Source: Klebsiella grimontii (GTDB lineage: Bacteria > Pseudomonadota > Gammaproteobacteria > Enterobacterales > Enterobacteriaceae). Taken from it: a DNA stretch of 64,000 nt. The position numbers were made by a program, and so were the translations under genes. Within the stretch, counting starts at the first letter, position 1; each line of letters starts with the position of its first letter. Shown here one piece after another: positions 1-9,232 of the stretch. The stretch lies in the NCBI RefSeq assembly GCF_900200035.1, contig NZ_FZTC01000022.1, positions 1 through 64,000 of the forward strand. The letters are read 5' to 3'. The notes under the pieces are model-generated. The model had not been told where the DNA came from, did not search any database, and was given only the letters and a program-made list of their open reading frames with translations.

Positions 1-46
1 CGTTAGTCGCGGAACGACGGACAATGTCTTGCGATTGATAAGCCAT
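1..46 (-). CDS. fdnH: Formate dehydrogenase iron-sulfur (beta) subunit, N-terminal fragment
   Basis: Only the first 15 codons lie in the window; the gene runs off the left edge. The visible peptide MAYQSQDIVRRSATN closely resembles the remembered N-terminus of E. coli FdoH (MAYQSQDIIRRSATN), so this is the 4Fe-4S electron-transfer subunit of a membrane-bound formate dehydrogenase. It begins 12 bases after the stop codon of the alpha-subunit gene, with a GGAG ribosome-binding site in the gap, as expected for an fdnGHI/fdoGHI operon. FdoH-like rather than FdnH-like wording would be equally fair; the symbol is by position. Confidence 0.8.
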   Translation of the reverse strand, partial: MAYQSQDIVRRSATN

Positions 47-58
47 AATTCGTCTCCG

Positions 59-3000
59 TTACGCCTTTTCCACGTTCACGAGGAAAGCTTTATATTCAGG
101 CGTCTGCGAGTTCGCGTCCCCCACCGATGGCGTCAGCGTATTGGCCAGGAATCCTTTCCGCGTCGCCCCCTCAAAACCCCAGTGGCACGGAATACCGATG
201 GTATTCACCGTACGGCCATCAATAGTCAGCGCCTGTATTCGCTTAGTCACTACCGCTTTGGCTTTAATAAACCCGCGCTTCGACATCACTTTTACCGTGT
301 CCCCCGCGACGATGCCCTTCTCCTTCGCCAACGCCTCGCCAATTTCAACAAACTGCTCGGGCTGAACGATGGCGTTCAGCCGCGCATGCTTGGTCCAGTG
401 ACGGAACAGTTCGGTGATCGAGTAGGTTGTCGCCACGTAGGGGAACTCATCCGCTTTGCCCATATTCGCCAGGTCATCGTGATAGATGCGCGCTACCGGG
501 CTGGAGACCACCTTCGGGTGCAGTGGGTTGGTGCCAATCGGCGATTCGACAGGCTCATAGTGTTCCGGGAACGGGCCATCGTTTAGTTTGTCCAGCGAGA
601 ACAGGCGCGCCACGCCTTCCGGATTCATGATAAACGGCCCGACGTTGGTGTTCGGCGCCGCCTGGCTATAGTCGGCGACGTCCATACCGGTCCAGCGTTT
701 GCCGTCCCAGTTCAGCAGCGAGCGCTGCGGATCCCAGGGTTTACCCGCCGGGTCCGCGGAGGCGCGGTTGTAGAGGATGCGGCGGTTCGCCGGCCAGGAC
801 CATGCCCAGCCGGGCGTACAGCCTAAACCATACGGGTCGCTATTATCGCGGTTCGCCATCTGATTGCCCTGCTCGGTCCAGCAGCCGCAGTAAACCCAGC
901 AGTAGCTGCTGGTTGAACCGTCATCTTTTAGCTGCGCGAAGCTGCTCAGCTGCTGGCCTTTTTTGACAACTACCCGGCCCTGCTCGTCAACGATATCGCG
1001 CAGCGCCTTGCCGTTGGCCTCCCTGGCGACCTCTTCCGGCTGCGGGTCGAGGGGATCGTGATAATCCCAGGACATATTCAGCACCGGCGCCGGGTTTGCG
1101 CCGCCCTCTTGCCGATACAGATCGCGCAGGCGCATAAACAGGCGTCCGAGAATTTTGCCATCGTGGAGCGCTTCGCCCGGCGGTTCGGCCGCCGCCCAGT
1201 GCCACTGTAGCCAGCGGCCCGAGTTGGCGATCGAACCGTTCTCTTCGGCGAAGCAGGAGGACGGCAGGCGGAAGACTTCGGTCTGGATATCTGCAGGACG
1301 CACGTCGTTCATTTCGCCGTGGTTCTGCCAGAAATTCGACGACTCGGTCACCAGCGGATCGATCACCACCAGATATTTGAGCTTCGCCAGCGCGCGGGCG
1401 GATTTGTTTTTATCCGGGAACGCCGCCAGCGGGTTAAATCCCTGTACCACGTAGCCGTTGATTTTGCCCTGGGCCATTAGCTCGGCCTGGGTCATGACAT
1501 CGTATAAACGATCCCATTTCGGCAGCCAGTCATAGCCCCAGCTGTTTTCCGCGGTTGCGGCATCGCCCCAGAAGCTTTTCATCATGCTGACGAAAAACTT
1601 CGGCGTATTTTGCCAGTAGTTCACTTCGTTCACGCCCAGCGCCGCGGGGGTGATTTGTGAAATATAGCTCTGATAATCAACCTGTTTTTCCGACGGTAGC
1701 GGCATATATCCCGGCAGATTAGTCGAAAGCAGCCCCAGGTCGGTATAGCCCTGAATATTGGAGTGCCCGCGCAGCGCGTTAACGCCGCCGCCGGCCATGC
1801 CGATATTGCCCAGCAGCAGCTGCAGCATCGCGGCCGCGCGGATGGTCTGCGCTCCGGTGGTGTGGTGGGTCCAGCCGAGGGCATACAGGATTGTCGCGGT
1901 TCGATTCGCAGCGCTGGTGCTGGCTAACAGTTCGCAAATGCGCTGAAAATCGTGTAACGAGGTGCCGCACAGGCGGTTGACCAGCTCTGGCGTATAGCGC
2001 TCAACGTGCTGCTTCAATAGATTCCAGACGCAGCGCGGATGGTTCCACGTATCATCGCGCCTGGCGAGGCCGTTCGCGTCGAGTTCATAGTTCCAGCTGG
2101 TTTTATCGTACTGACGCTTCTGCGGATCAAAACCGCTAAACAGCCCCTCGTCGAAATCATAATCTTCCCGCACGATCATGCTGGCGTTGGTGTAGTGACG
2201 CACGTACTCATGCTGTATCCGATCGTGTTCGATAAGATAGCGGATCGCGCCGAGCAGGAAAGCGCTGTCGGAGCCGGCGCGAATGGGCGCGTACAGGTCA
2301 GCCACCGCCGCGCTGCGGTTAAAGCGCGGATCAACGACGATCACCGTCGCATTATTTTTAATTTTGGCTTCGATAACCCATTTGAACCCTACCGGATGCG
2401 CTTCCGCCGCGTTGCCGCCCATAATCAGCACCACGTTGGCGTTTTTAATATCCACCCAGTTGTTGGTCATCGCCCCACGACCAAAGGTTGGCGCCAGCGC
2501 CGATACCGTCGGGCCATGGCAAAGGCGCGCCTGGCAGTCAATCGATACCATCCCCAGCGCGCGGGTAAATTTACCGTCAAGGATCCCGGTTTCATTGCTC
2601 GCCGCCGAAGAGCACAGCATGCTGGTTGAGGTCCAGCGGTTGACGGTGACGCCCTGGGCATTCTTTTCGATAAAGTTGGCGTCGCGATCATCTTTCATCA
2701 ATCGCGCGATACGATCGATGGCCTCATCCCAGCTCATACGCGTCCACTTGTCCGAGCCCGGCGCGCGGTACTCCGGATAGCGTAAACGGTTATCGCTGTG
2801 AATATAGTCCAGTACGCCTGCGCCTTTTGGGCACAGCGATCCGCGGCTCACGGGATGATCGGGGTCGCCTTCGACGTGATAAATGCGTTCACGCACGTTT
2901 TTGGCGTTATCTCCGAAGCTGTACATGAGGATCCCGCAGCCGACTGAACAGTAGGTGCAGTTATTACGGGTTTCTTTAGCTTTTAAGAGTTTATATTGAC

Positions 3001-3109
3001 GCGTCTCTGCGTGAGCGGAAAACGAGGGAAGAAAACCAAGCGATGCTACGGTCGTCCCTGCCATACCACCCGCGCAGATGCGAAAGAACTGCCTGCGACT
3101 GAGCTCCAT
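59..3109 (-). CDS. fdnG: Formate dehydrogenase-N/O alpha subunit, cysteine (non-selenocysteine) form
   Basis: This is the molybdopterin-guanine-dinucleotide catalytic subunit that oxidises formate to CO2 at the periplasmic face and passes electrons to the beta subunit. The 1016 residues match the family length. A twin-arginine signal (SRRQFF, residues 4-9) is followed by a 4Fe-4S motif with Cys51, Cys54, Cys58 and Cys93. The active-site stretch reads DCQARLCHGPTV, whereas remembered E. coli FdnG and FdoG read DNQARVUHGPTV. The selenocysteine position is therefore Cys197, encoded by TGC (minus strand, 2521-2519), and no UGA recoding is needed. The rest of the protein aligns with FdnG/FdoG to the conserved C-terminus (LTPSVGDANSQTPEYKAFLV). 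A GGAGG ribosome-binding site precedes the ATG. fdnH follows directly. A third, FdnG-like paralogue alongside Sec-containing ones elsewhere in the genome is possible but not visible here. Confidence 0.93.
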   Translation of the reverse strand: MELSRRQFFRICAGGMAGTTVASLGFLPSFSAHAETRQYKLLKAKETRNNCTYCSVGCGILMYSFGDNAKNVRERIYHVEGDPDHPVSRGSLCPKGAGVLDYIHSDNRLRYPEYRAPGSDKWTRMSWDEAIDRIARLMKDDRDANFIEKNAQGVTVNRWTSTSMLCSSAASNETGILDGKFTRALGMVSIDCQARLCHGPTVSALAPTFGRGAMTNNWVDIKNANVVLIMGGNAAEAHPVGFKWVIEAKIKNNATVIVVDPRFNRSAAVADLYAPIRAGSDSAFLLGAIRYLIEHDRIQHEYVRHYTNASMIVREDYDFDEGLFSGFDPQKRQYDKTSWNYELDANGLARRDDTWNHPRCVWNLLKQHVERYTPELVNRLCGTSLHDFQRICELLASTSAANRTATILYALGWTHHTTGAQTIRAAAMLQLLLGNIGMAGGGVNALRGHSNIQGYTDLGLLSTNLPGYMPLPSEKQVDYQSYISQITPAALGVNEVNYWQNTPKFFVSMMKSFWGDAATAENSWGYDWLPKWDRLYDVMTQAELMAQGKINGYVVQGFNPLAAFPDKNKSARALAKLKYLVVIDPLVTESSNFWQNHGEMNDVRPADIQTEVFRLPSSCFAEENGSIANSGRWLQWHWAAAEPPGEALHDGKILGRLFMRLRDLYRQEGGANPAPVLNMSWDYHDPLDPQPEEVAREANGKALRDIVDEQGRVVVKKGQQLSSFAQLKDDGSTSSYCWVYCGCWTEQGNQMANRDNSDPYGLGCTPGWAWSWPANRRILYNRASADPAGKPWDPQRSLLNWDGKRWTGMDVADYSQAAPNTNVGPFIMNPEGVARLFSLDKLNDGPFPEHYEPVESPIGTNPLHPKVVSSPVARIYHDDLANMGKADEFPYVATTYSITELFRHWTKHARLNAIVQPEQFVEIGEALAKEKGIVAGDTVKVMSKRGFIKAKAVVTKRIQALTIDGRTVNTIGIPCHWGFEGATRKGFLANTLTPSVGDANSQTPEYKAFLVNVEKA

Positions 3110-3760
3110 TGTGCCTCCAGCTTAAACTTAAGACAGGAAAAGGGACAATGATTATACGGGTATTTTTGGCTTTTGCATCTGCTGTTAACATTTACGACAA
3201 AAAACAAACAATTAATCCATTTCATTTCAAATAGTTAAAATCCATCGCCTTAAAACAGGGGCCGGGAATGTTAACGCCATGCTAATCATTGTCATCCCCT
3301 GGCCGTCTACAAACCTTCGGACCGTACCCAACTTCGTTTGATGAGGTGGGCGATGTGCCGCCGTTATCCGGCCATCAATAACAACGGTAATTAACGTTTA
3401 ATATAACTATCGGGTTTTATATGCGCTGATTAAATAATTTATTGCCACTTTTTATATAACTATCGCGTGAATTCATGGCATAACATCGTAAATCCGTATG
3501 TCGTGACTGAACTTTCCGCTTGCTTATTATGCATCTCCCCCATACGTTAACTTTGATTAAGGATCTTCTTACAGCAGGTCTGGCCAGTTCCCCGGCGCGT
3601 AGATAACGCTGGAATAATATCTTCGGCACCAGCAGAATGCTGCGTTGTCCAGCCCTACACGTATATTTCCCGAATGGCGGAGGGTTATCTGTGCCAGTAG
3701 CAGAGTCCCTGTTCGTTTATACCGTACTGATTTATTAATCCATGCCGCAAGGGGGCGTGA
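3110..3760. other. Intergenic region between the formate dehydrogenase operon and a sensor kinase
   Basis: These 651 bases separate divergent genes and contain no convincing ORF. They should hold the promoters of both units. Parts are AT-rich (about 3180-3240 and 3395-3480). I looked for an FNR-type TTGAT-N4-ATCAA site and found only a half site (TTGATTAAGGATC near 3553), so anaerobic control of the formate dehydrogenase cannot be read from the sequence. Confidence 0.5.
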
Positions 3761-5731
3761 TTGAATCGTTCGTGCGCTTTTTTTGATCTTATTCGCAGGA
3801 GCCACAGCGCGTATTTCTGGGCAATGTGCGGCGTCATTATTTCCCTGCAGTGGTGGGCGCCGGCGCGCGCGGAAGTCCGCCAGTTGGGTATCGATATCCC
3901 GGTCTACTGGTACGCCGACGCCAGCGACACGATGCCCCTCGACGCCTTTCTTTCGCTGCCACAGGAGGCGCTAAAAACGGCGCCGCTTATCCCGTCGTTC
4001 GGTTATTCGTCAAAGACCTACTGGCTACGTACTTCGCTCCCGGCGGCCTGGTTTGCAGGCGAGCAGCGCTGGCTGCAGCTCGGTCCGTCGTTTGTCGATC
4101 GCTTGAGCGTATTTTATCGCCCCTGCGGCAGCGATGCCCCCTGGAAACAAAAAGAGTTTGGCGACCACGCTTCCGCCCGCGATAACGATCTCGACTACCG
4201 CGAAAGCGTGCTGATTTTACCGCCCCCGTCCACGGCGGCTGGCTACGAGATGGTCTTCCGTCTCCAGAGCACCAGCACCCTGATCCTGCTGGCGACGCTC
4301 TCGTCGCCGCAGGAGTTCGTGCGTTCGGCCACCCTCGATACCGCCTTCTGGAGTTTCTATTTTGGCCTGGCGGTGATTGCCAGCGGTATCGCCCTGTGGC
4401 TTGCCGTCGCGCTGCGCCGACGCCTGCTGTGGGGGATCTGCCTGTTCTCGCTCAACTATCCGCTCGTCGCGGCCCTTCATGGCTACCCGGAATGGCTCTT
4501 TGGCGACGCCCTGCTGCCGGTGCAGGATTACATGATTAGCTGCCTGTCGCTGGTGAGCTACGCCACCGCGCTGTGGTTGCATAGCGAAGTTTTCGATTTG
4601 AAGAAAAACATGCCGCGGCTGCATCAACTGCTGCTGGCGGCGATCGCCTTAAACATTGTTCTGCAGATCAGTATCCCGCTAGGGTTTTACGGCCAGGCGA
4701 TGCAGATTGAAGCGGGGATATTCTTCATCGCCGCGCCGATTCTGTTGATCACCTCATGGATGCTGTGGCGGCGCAAAGCGGTTGATATCAACACCCTGCT
4801 GTTGGGGCTGCTGCCGCCGGTATACGTCGTCTCCGCCGGGCTGGCGCTGCTCTCTATCCACGGCGTCATTCCGTTTCATAACATGGTTTATTCCACCTGG
4901 CAGTACGCGCTGATTATCCATATCGTCACCGTCCTGATCATCGCGGTACTGCGGGTGCGGGCGGAAAACCGTACCCTGGTGCGCAAGCAGCAGCTGGCGC
5001 GGGAACTGCAGATTGAACGCGAGGCCAGCTTCCACCAGCGCCAGTTTATGGGAATGGTGGCGCATGAGTTCAGAACGCCGCTGGCGATCCTCCAGGCGGC
5101 GCTGGAAAACCAGCGCCTGAGTCCCGCAACCGTCACCCAGAGCTTGCGCCTCGACCGCATGCAGCGCGCGACAACCCGCCTGGTGCAGCTTACCGATAAT
5201 TGCCTGGCCGACGCCCGCCTCTCCTCCCGAGACCTGCACGCCGACAAGCAGGATGCCGAACTGCTGCCGGTCATCCATATGGCGGCGACCGTCGTGGATC
5301 TTTCGCTTAATCATTATTTGAATGTCACCCTTGAGGGGCAAACTGTCGGCCCGCAATCCCCTTCGCCGGTGCTGTTTATTGATAGCGGGCTGCTGTGTAT
5401 TGCGATCGCCAACCTGCTCGATAACGCGGTTAAATATGCTGCAGCAGGCGAAATAAGAATCGAGATTTATCAGCAGGAAAAGCACGTTGAATTACGCATT
5501 GGCGATCGCGGTCCCGGCATCCCGCCGGAACAGGTCGAGCATATTTACGAGCGCTACCGACGCGGCGAAACGCACACCACAACGCCGGCCGGGACCGGTC
5601 TTGGGCTGTACGTCGCCCGACAAATCATCCAGGCCCACGGCGGGGGCCTGTGGCTGGCAGAAAATAGCTCAGCCGGATGCGAATTTGCGCTCACTCTCCC
5701 GCTGACGGGACAGCAGAAGGACAAACCATGA
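3761..5731 (+). CDS. 7TMR-DISM sensor histidine kinase
   Basis: This 656-residue protein has the layout of a 7TMR-DISM sensor kinase: an N-terminal export signal, a periplasmic DISMED2-type beta domain (about residues 38-165), a block of seven membrane helices (about 185-390), a HisKA domain with the H box VAHEFRTPL (His435) and an HATPase_c domain with NLLDNAVKY, DRGPGIP and GTGLGLYVA. The predicted start is TTG, preceded by AGGGGG. The next in-frame ATG (3824) lacks a ribosome-binding site but would also leave a signal peptide. The stop codon overlaps the response-regulator start (ATGA). The DISM domain usually senses small carbohydrates or similar ligands; the signal here is unknown. The gene is divergent from the formate dehydrogenase operon, which is a possible but unproven target. 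Confidence 0.85.
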   Translation: MNRSCAFFDLIRRSHSAYFWAMCGVIISLQWWAPARAEVRQLGIDIPVYWYADASDTMPLDAFLSLPQEALKTAPLIPSFGYSSKTYWLRTSLPAAWFAGEQRWLQLGPSFVDRLSVFYRPCGSDAPWKQKEFGDHASARDNDLDYRESVLILPPPSTAAGYEMVFRLQSTSTLILLATLSSPQEFVRSATLDTAFWSFYFGLAVIASGIALWLAVALRRRLLWGICLFSLNYPLVAALHGYPEWLFGDALLPVQDYMISCLSLVSYATALWLHSEVFDLKKNMPRLHQLLLAAIALNIVLQISIPLGFYGQAMQIEAGIFFIAAPILLITSWMLWRRKAVDINTLLLGLLPPVYVVSAGLALLSIHGVIPFHNMVYSTWQYALIIHIVTVLIIAVLRVRAENRTLVRKQQLARELQIEREASFHQRQFMGMVAHEFRTPLAILQAALENQRLSPATVTQSLRLDRMQRATTRLVQLTDNCLADARLSSRDLHADKQDAELLPVIHMAATVVDLSLNHYLNVTLEGQTVGPQSPSPVLFIDSGLLCIAIANLLDNAVKYAAAGEIRIEIYQQEKHVELRIGDRGPGIPPEQVEHIYERYRRGETHTTTPAGTGLGLYVARQIIQAHGGGLWLAENSSAGCEFALTLPLTGQQKDKP

Positions 5732-6426
5732 CACTACGCGTAGCTATCATTGAAGATAGCGCAGATCTACTCGACGAGCTGCTGGCTTTTCTGCGCCATC
5801 GCGGCTTTGACGCCTGGGGCGTCGGCAGCGCCGAGGCCTTCTGGCGGCAGCTGCATCGCGATCCGGTTGATATCGTACTTATCGATATTGGCCTGCCGGG
5901 CGAAGACGGGTTTAGCGTGCTGGACTATCTGCACGAGATTGGCCAGTTCGGCCTGGTCGTCATTACCGCCAGAGGGCATGAGCAGGATCGGCTCCAGGCC
6001 TTAAACGCCGGCGCCGACCTCTATCTCATCAAGCCGGTCAACTTTTCCGACCTCGCGGAGAGTATCCACGCGCTGGGCTCCCGGCTTCGCCAGCAACAAC
6101 CGGCGGAAGGCGTCAATCCGGCGCCATCAGCGGAGCGATCAGCCCCTTCCCACTGGATTCTCCAGAGCGAGCGCCTGGTGGCGCCATCGGGGCGGATCCT
6201 GCCGCTAACGCAGCAAGAGTACCGGCTGCTGGAAGTCTTAATGCGTAATCGCAATGAAGTGTGCAGCAAAGTTGACCTGCACACTTCGCTGTTTACCGAT
6301 GAGGGCGAGCCGGAACTGCACCGCATCGACGTGGTGATCAGCCGCCTGCGCCACAAGGCCCGCCTACAGGGCATCACCCTGCCGATTCGCGCGATTTTTG
6401 GCAAAGGGCTGGCGTTTCTCTCCTGA
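5728..6426 (+). CDS. OmpR/PhoB-family response regulator
   Basis: The 232-residue product has a receiver domain with the acidic pair Glu9/Asp10, phospho-acceptor Asp53 (in IDIGLPG), Thr80 and Lys102. A winged-helix DNA-binding domain of OmpR type follows (about residues 140-230, with LTQQEYRLLEVLM and the DVVISRLRHK recognition region). The start at 5728 is chosen because it overlaps the kinase stop as ATGA and has AGAAGG upstream; an in-frame upstream extension lies wholly inside the kinase gene. It is the cognate partner of the preceding 7TMR-DISM kinase. Its regulon is unknown. Confidence 0.92.
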   Translation: MTLRVAIIEDSADLLDELLAFLRHRGFDAWGVGSAEAFWRQLHRDPVDIVLIDIGLPGEDGFSVLDYLHEIGQFGLVVITARGHEQDRLQALNAGADLYLIKPVNFSDLAESIHALGSRLRQQQPAEGVNPAPSAERSAPSHWILQSERLVAPSGRILPLTQQEYRLLEVLMRNRNEVCSKVDLHTSLFTDEGEPELHRIDVVISRLRHKARLQGITLPIRAIFGKGLAFLS

Positions 6427-6792
6427 CCTTTCCCCAGCCGGCAGCGGCGACGCCGCCGGCCACCGTTCCGCCATCCGCGCGGGGTCATGGCGAATATGTT
6501 TTCAGCCTGGCGTTTCTTGTTAATTTTTTTCAGTTTTTGAGAGGAATGAGAGAAATGAGACTGACAGCACATTAAGAATTTTCTTACATTGACCGGGCGT
6601 CGTGAGCGTTTCGACCCAAAGCGACCTGAGCTATCAGGCTATTGCTGAATTCAGCGCGAGCCGAATGCAGGCCGCTTGTCATGCGCATTTCGTCCGCGCA
6701 TCGCGAGCACGGTTTAACGAAGAGTATAAAAATATTCACGTGCCTGCGAGGTACATTTTTAACACCAAAAATTAAGTTAAAGGATCTCAATT
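6427..6792. other. Gene-free region with a GC-rich hairpin
   Basis: No coding sequence is supported here. Just after the response-regulator stop, 6437-6460 forms a strong hairpin with GCCGGC arms, but no T-run follows, so it is at best a poor intrinsic terminator. The remainder is moderately AT-rich toward 6700-6790 and presumably carries the promoter for the small membrane-protein gene. Confidence 0.4.
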
Positions 6793-6933
6793 ATGGCCAT
6801 GCAAACATGGTTAGCCTTATTGCTGTGCATATTTTGCCTTTGCGTATCTGTTTATAGTCTTGTGTCGTATATCCGCGACAGGCGAAAACAGAAATTTCCG
6901 TTTTCAGCAAAGAACTCTACGCGCAGAAAATAA
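6793..6933 (+). CDS. Small single-pass membrane protein (46 aa)
   Basis: An ATG preceded by AAAGGA at about nine bases opens a 46-codon frame ending in TAA. The product begins MAMQTWLALLLCIFCLCVSV, which is a clear membrane helix (about residues 5-25), and ends in a strongly basic tail (YIRDRRKQK ... STRRK), predicting an inward-facing C-terminus. The frame is too short for ordinary gene callers. Small one-helix proteins of this type often act as modulators of membrane complexes, but I recognise no specific family. It sits between a two-component system and a LuxR-type regulator. Confidence 0.6.
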   Translation: MAMQTWLALLLCIFCLCVSVYSLVSYIRDRRKQKFPFSAKNSTRRK

Positions 6934-7041
6934 CTAAAGTCACATTAATAATAACGAAATCTGCATAGCAACAATCACCGCATACGCCCGGAGGATTGAT
7001 CACAACATGGCGTTATGTTGATATATCAGGGAAATAACGCC

Positions 7042-7659
7042 ATGAAAAAAGTAAACATCGCCATCAACACCAGAAATACCTTTCTCAGAGAATCATTGGT
7101 TTCCGTCGTCAATGAGCTCATCAGCCGCAGCGGGAATCTTAAAGTCGCTTTTTCTTATAAGCATAATGATTTTTTAGATAAAGATATCATCATCGCTGAA
7201 GTTCTCCCCGGCGAGATCTATCTGTGCAATACCAGCATAAAGAACCGTAAAAAAAACAGTTCGGTGATTATCCTGCACAGCTATGACAAGCTGCCGGAAA
7301 AAGAGCTGATCGTTAACTGTCTCAAGGGCGTTATCTTTGTTTCTATCAAATCGGTCAATATCGATGAGATGTTCGAAATTATTGCCCAGGAGCTAAAAAG
7401 GAGCGAAATTCTCCCCGACGCGCAGAGCAGCAACTCCACGCTCGTTTGCACCCATTGCCCGCATAAAATGCTCTCCAAATCGCAGGCTGCCGTCGCCACC
7501 GGCATCATCGATGGCTTTGATATCATTAAAATTTCCGCCCTCAACAAAGTCACCCCCAAAACCATCACCTGGCACAAAAGCAAAATCATGGAAAAATACC
7601 GTCTTAATAACAATCATGACTTTTTTCAGTTCATTAACTTGTTAAAAGAGCGCTGGTAA
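7042..7659 (+). CDS. LuxR-type (RcsA/FimW-like) HTH regulator
   Basis: The 205-residue product has a divergent N-terminal half and a C-terminal LuxR/FixJ helix-turn-helix (about residues 143-200: LSKSQAAVATGIIDG, then ISALNKVTPKTITWHKSKIM). There is no recognisable receiver phosphorylation site or autoinducer domain, so it resembles enterobacterial accessory regulators of surface structures rather than a response regulator. A CTHCPHK segment just before the HTH is unusual. I chose the ATG at 7042 because AGGGAA lies about eight bases upstream; an upstream ATG at 7015 has no ribosome-binding site. AT-rich codon use compared with neighbours hints at acquisition. Target genes are unknown. Confidence 0.75.
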   Translation: MKKVNIAINTRNTFLRESLVSVVNELISRSGNLKVAFSYKHNDFLDKDIIIAEVLPGEIYLCNTSIKNRKKNSSVIILHSYDKLPEKELIVNCLKGVIFVSIKSVNIDEMFEIIAQELKRSEILPDAQSSNSTLVCTHCPHKMLSKSQAAVATGIIDGFDIIKISALNKVTPKTITWHKSKIMEKYRLNNNHDFFQFINLLKERW

Positions 7660-7885
7660 ACTCGCGCTGTGCCCGCCGGTGAGCGCATTCTGTACGTTAA
7701 AATTAGGAATTTGACGGCTTGTTAGCGACGGGATTCCGAAAAAGATCGGTAACCTCAAAAACATCTACTCAGGGGTAACAGGCTGCGGGTACCATTACCC
7801 GGTTCCTCAATGTGAAAATACCGGAGCGTATTTTTATATAATAAGAACAACGTCTTTATCGAGGAATCTGTTACTTCGTCACATT

Positions 7886-7917
7886 GCCCCTTGCGTGCCT
7901 GTTAGGGGCCTCTTTTT
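7886..7917 (+). terminator. Possible intrinsic terminator after the LuxR-type regulator
   Basis: Arms GCCCC (7886-7890) and GGGGC (7905-7909) enclose a 14-base loop and are followed by CTCTTTTT on the plus strand. The stem is short and lies about 230 bases past the regulator stop, so the call is tentative. Confidence 0.35.
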
Positions 7918-7957
7918 CTCTGCGGAACGCGCCCCCGTCAGAGAGGGCGCGCGACGA

Positions 7958-9232
7958 TCAGGCTTCGGCCTGCTGAGGCGCGGCTTCAGCCTCCGGGACC
8001 TCTTCCTGCAGTTGACCTTCATTTTTTGACAGCATCGCCGTCGCAATCCCATTACCCAGCACGTTAATCGCTGAGCGCCCCATATCGAGGAAATGGTCAA
8101 TGCCCATCAGCAGCAAAATACCCGCCACCGGAATATTGAAGCTCGGGATGGTCGCGGCCAGCACCACCAGCGCCGAACGCGGTACCCCGGCAATCCCTTT
8201 CGAGGCCAGCATCAGCGTCAGCATCATCACGGTAATTTCGCTAAAGCTCAGCTGAACATTATAGGCCTGAGCGATGAACATGGCGGCAAAAGAGCAGTAC
8301 ACCATTGAGCCGACCAGGTTAAAGGAGTAGCCGATGGGCAGCACAAACGACGCGATATTTCGCGAACAGCCAAATTCCACCAGGCGCTCCAGGGTCTTCG
8401 GATAGGCCGCTTCGGAACTGCTGGTGGTGAACGCCACCAGCACCGGGTCTTTCAGCATATTCAGCAGGCGAAAAACCTCTTTTTTGAGCACCATATACCC
8501 CACCGCCAGCAGCACCGCGCTGGTCAGCAGGATCGCGACATAGTATCCGCCGATAAACGAGGCGTAGTTAAGCAGGATCCCCAGCCCCTGCGAGGCGATA
8601 ACCGAAGAGATAGCGGCGAAAATCGCCAGCGGCGCGACGTACATCACGTACCCGGTCACCTTCAGCATAATGTGGGAAACCACGTTGAGCGCCGCCACCA
8701 GCGGAGCATTGAATTTCTCCCCCAGCGACGCCCCGGCAATACCGAAGAACATCGAGAACACCACGATTTGCAGAATCTCGTTGCTGGCCATCGCTTCGGT
8801 AATGCTGGTCGGGATGGTATGGGTCAGAAAGCCTTTCAGGCTCATCCCGCTCACCGCCAGCCCGGTATCCACGGACTCTTTCGGGATCGCCAGGTTCAGA
8901 CCGGCGCCGGGATGCTCAAGGGTGACGATCACCAGCCCGACCAGAATGGAGAGAATTGACGAGGTAATAAACCACACCATGGCTTTACCGCCGACCCGGC
9001 CAATAGTCGCCGTTTCGCCAAGGCGCATAATGCCGACCGTCAGGGTACTGAAGACTAATGGCGCTATCACCATTTTAATCAGGCGCAGGAACACATCGGT
9101 TAGCAGCGTAATGTTTTCCGACCATGCGGTAATGGTCGTTTGCCCGGCGTAAGCGTGGATGGCCGCGCCGGAGAGGATCCCCAGCAGCATGAAGATGACG
9201 ATGAACAGCGTGAGTTTGTTTGCACTTGCCAC
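7958..9232 (-). CDS. Dicarboxylate/amino-acid:cation symporter (DAACS family)
   Basis: A 424-residue polytopic inner-membrane transporter of the DctA/GltP/GltT fold. Diagnostic segments are the serine-rich re-entrant loop (AFTTSSSEAAYPKTLE), the HP2/TM7 region (SYSFNLVGSMVYC) and the substrate-site helix (LLLMGIDHFLDMGRSAINVLGN). The family takes up C4-dicarboxylates, glutamate or aspartate by Na+ or H+ symport; substrate cannot be fixed from sequence. The C-terminus ends in an acidic Glu/Ala/Gln-rich tail. It is a monocistronic unit; its AT-rich promoter region is 9233-9420, shared with the terminator of the peptide-transport operon upstream. Confidence 0.88.
   Translation of the reverse strand: MASANKLTLFIVIFMLLGILSGAAIHAYAGQTTITAWSENITLLTDVFLRLIKMVIAPLVFSTLTVGIMRLGETATIGRVGGKAMVWFITSSILSILVGLVIVTLEHPGAGLNLAIPKESVDTGLAVSGMSLKGFLTHTIPTSITEAMASNEILQIVVFSMFFGIAGASLGEKFNAPLVAALNVVSHIMLKVTGYVMYVAPLAIFAAISSVIASQGLGILLNYASFIGGYYVAILLTSAVLLAVGYMVLKKEVFRLLNMLKDPVLVAFTTSSSEAAYPKTLERLVEFGCSRNIASFVLPIGYSFNLVGSMVYCSFAAMFIAQAYNVQLSFSEITVMMLTLMLASKGIAGVPRSALVVLAATIPSFNIPVAGILLLMGIDHFLDMGRSAINVLGNGIATAMLSKNEGQLQEEVPEAEAAPQQAEA

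Noticed and set aside
2519-2521. Selenocysteine codon expected in fdnG
   Set aside because: The minus-strand codon reads TGC, not TGA, and the frame is open throughout, so no recoding is claimed.
3545-3565. FNR box upstream of the formate dehydrogenase genes
   Set aside because: Only a half site (TTGAT) is present; the other half does not match.
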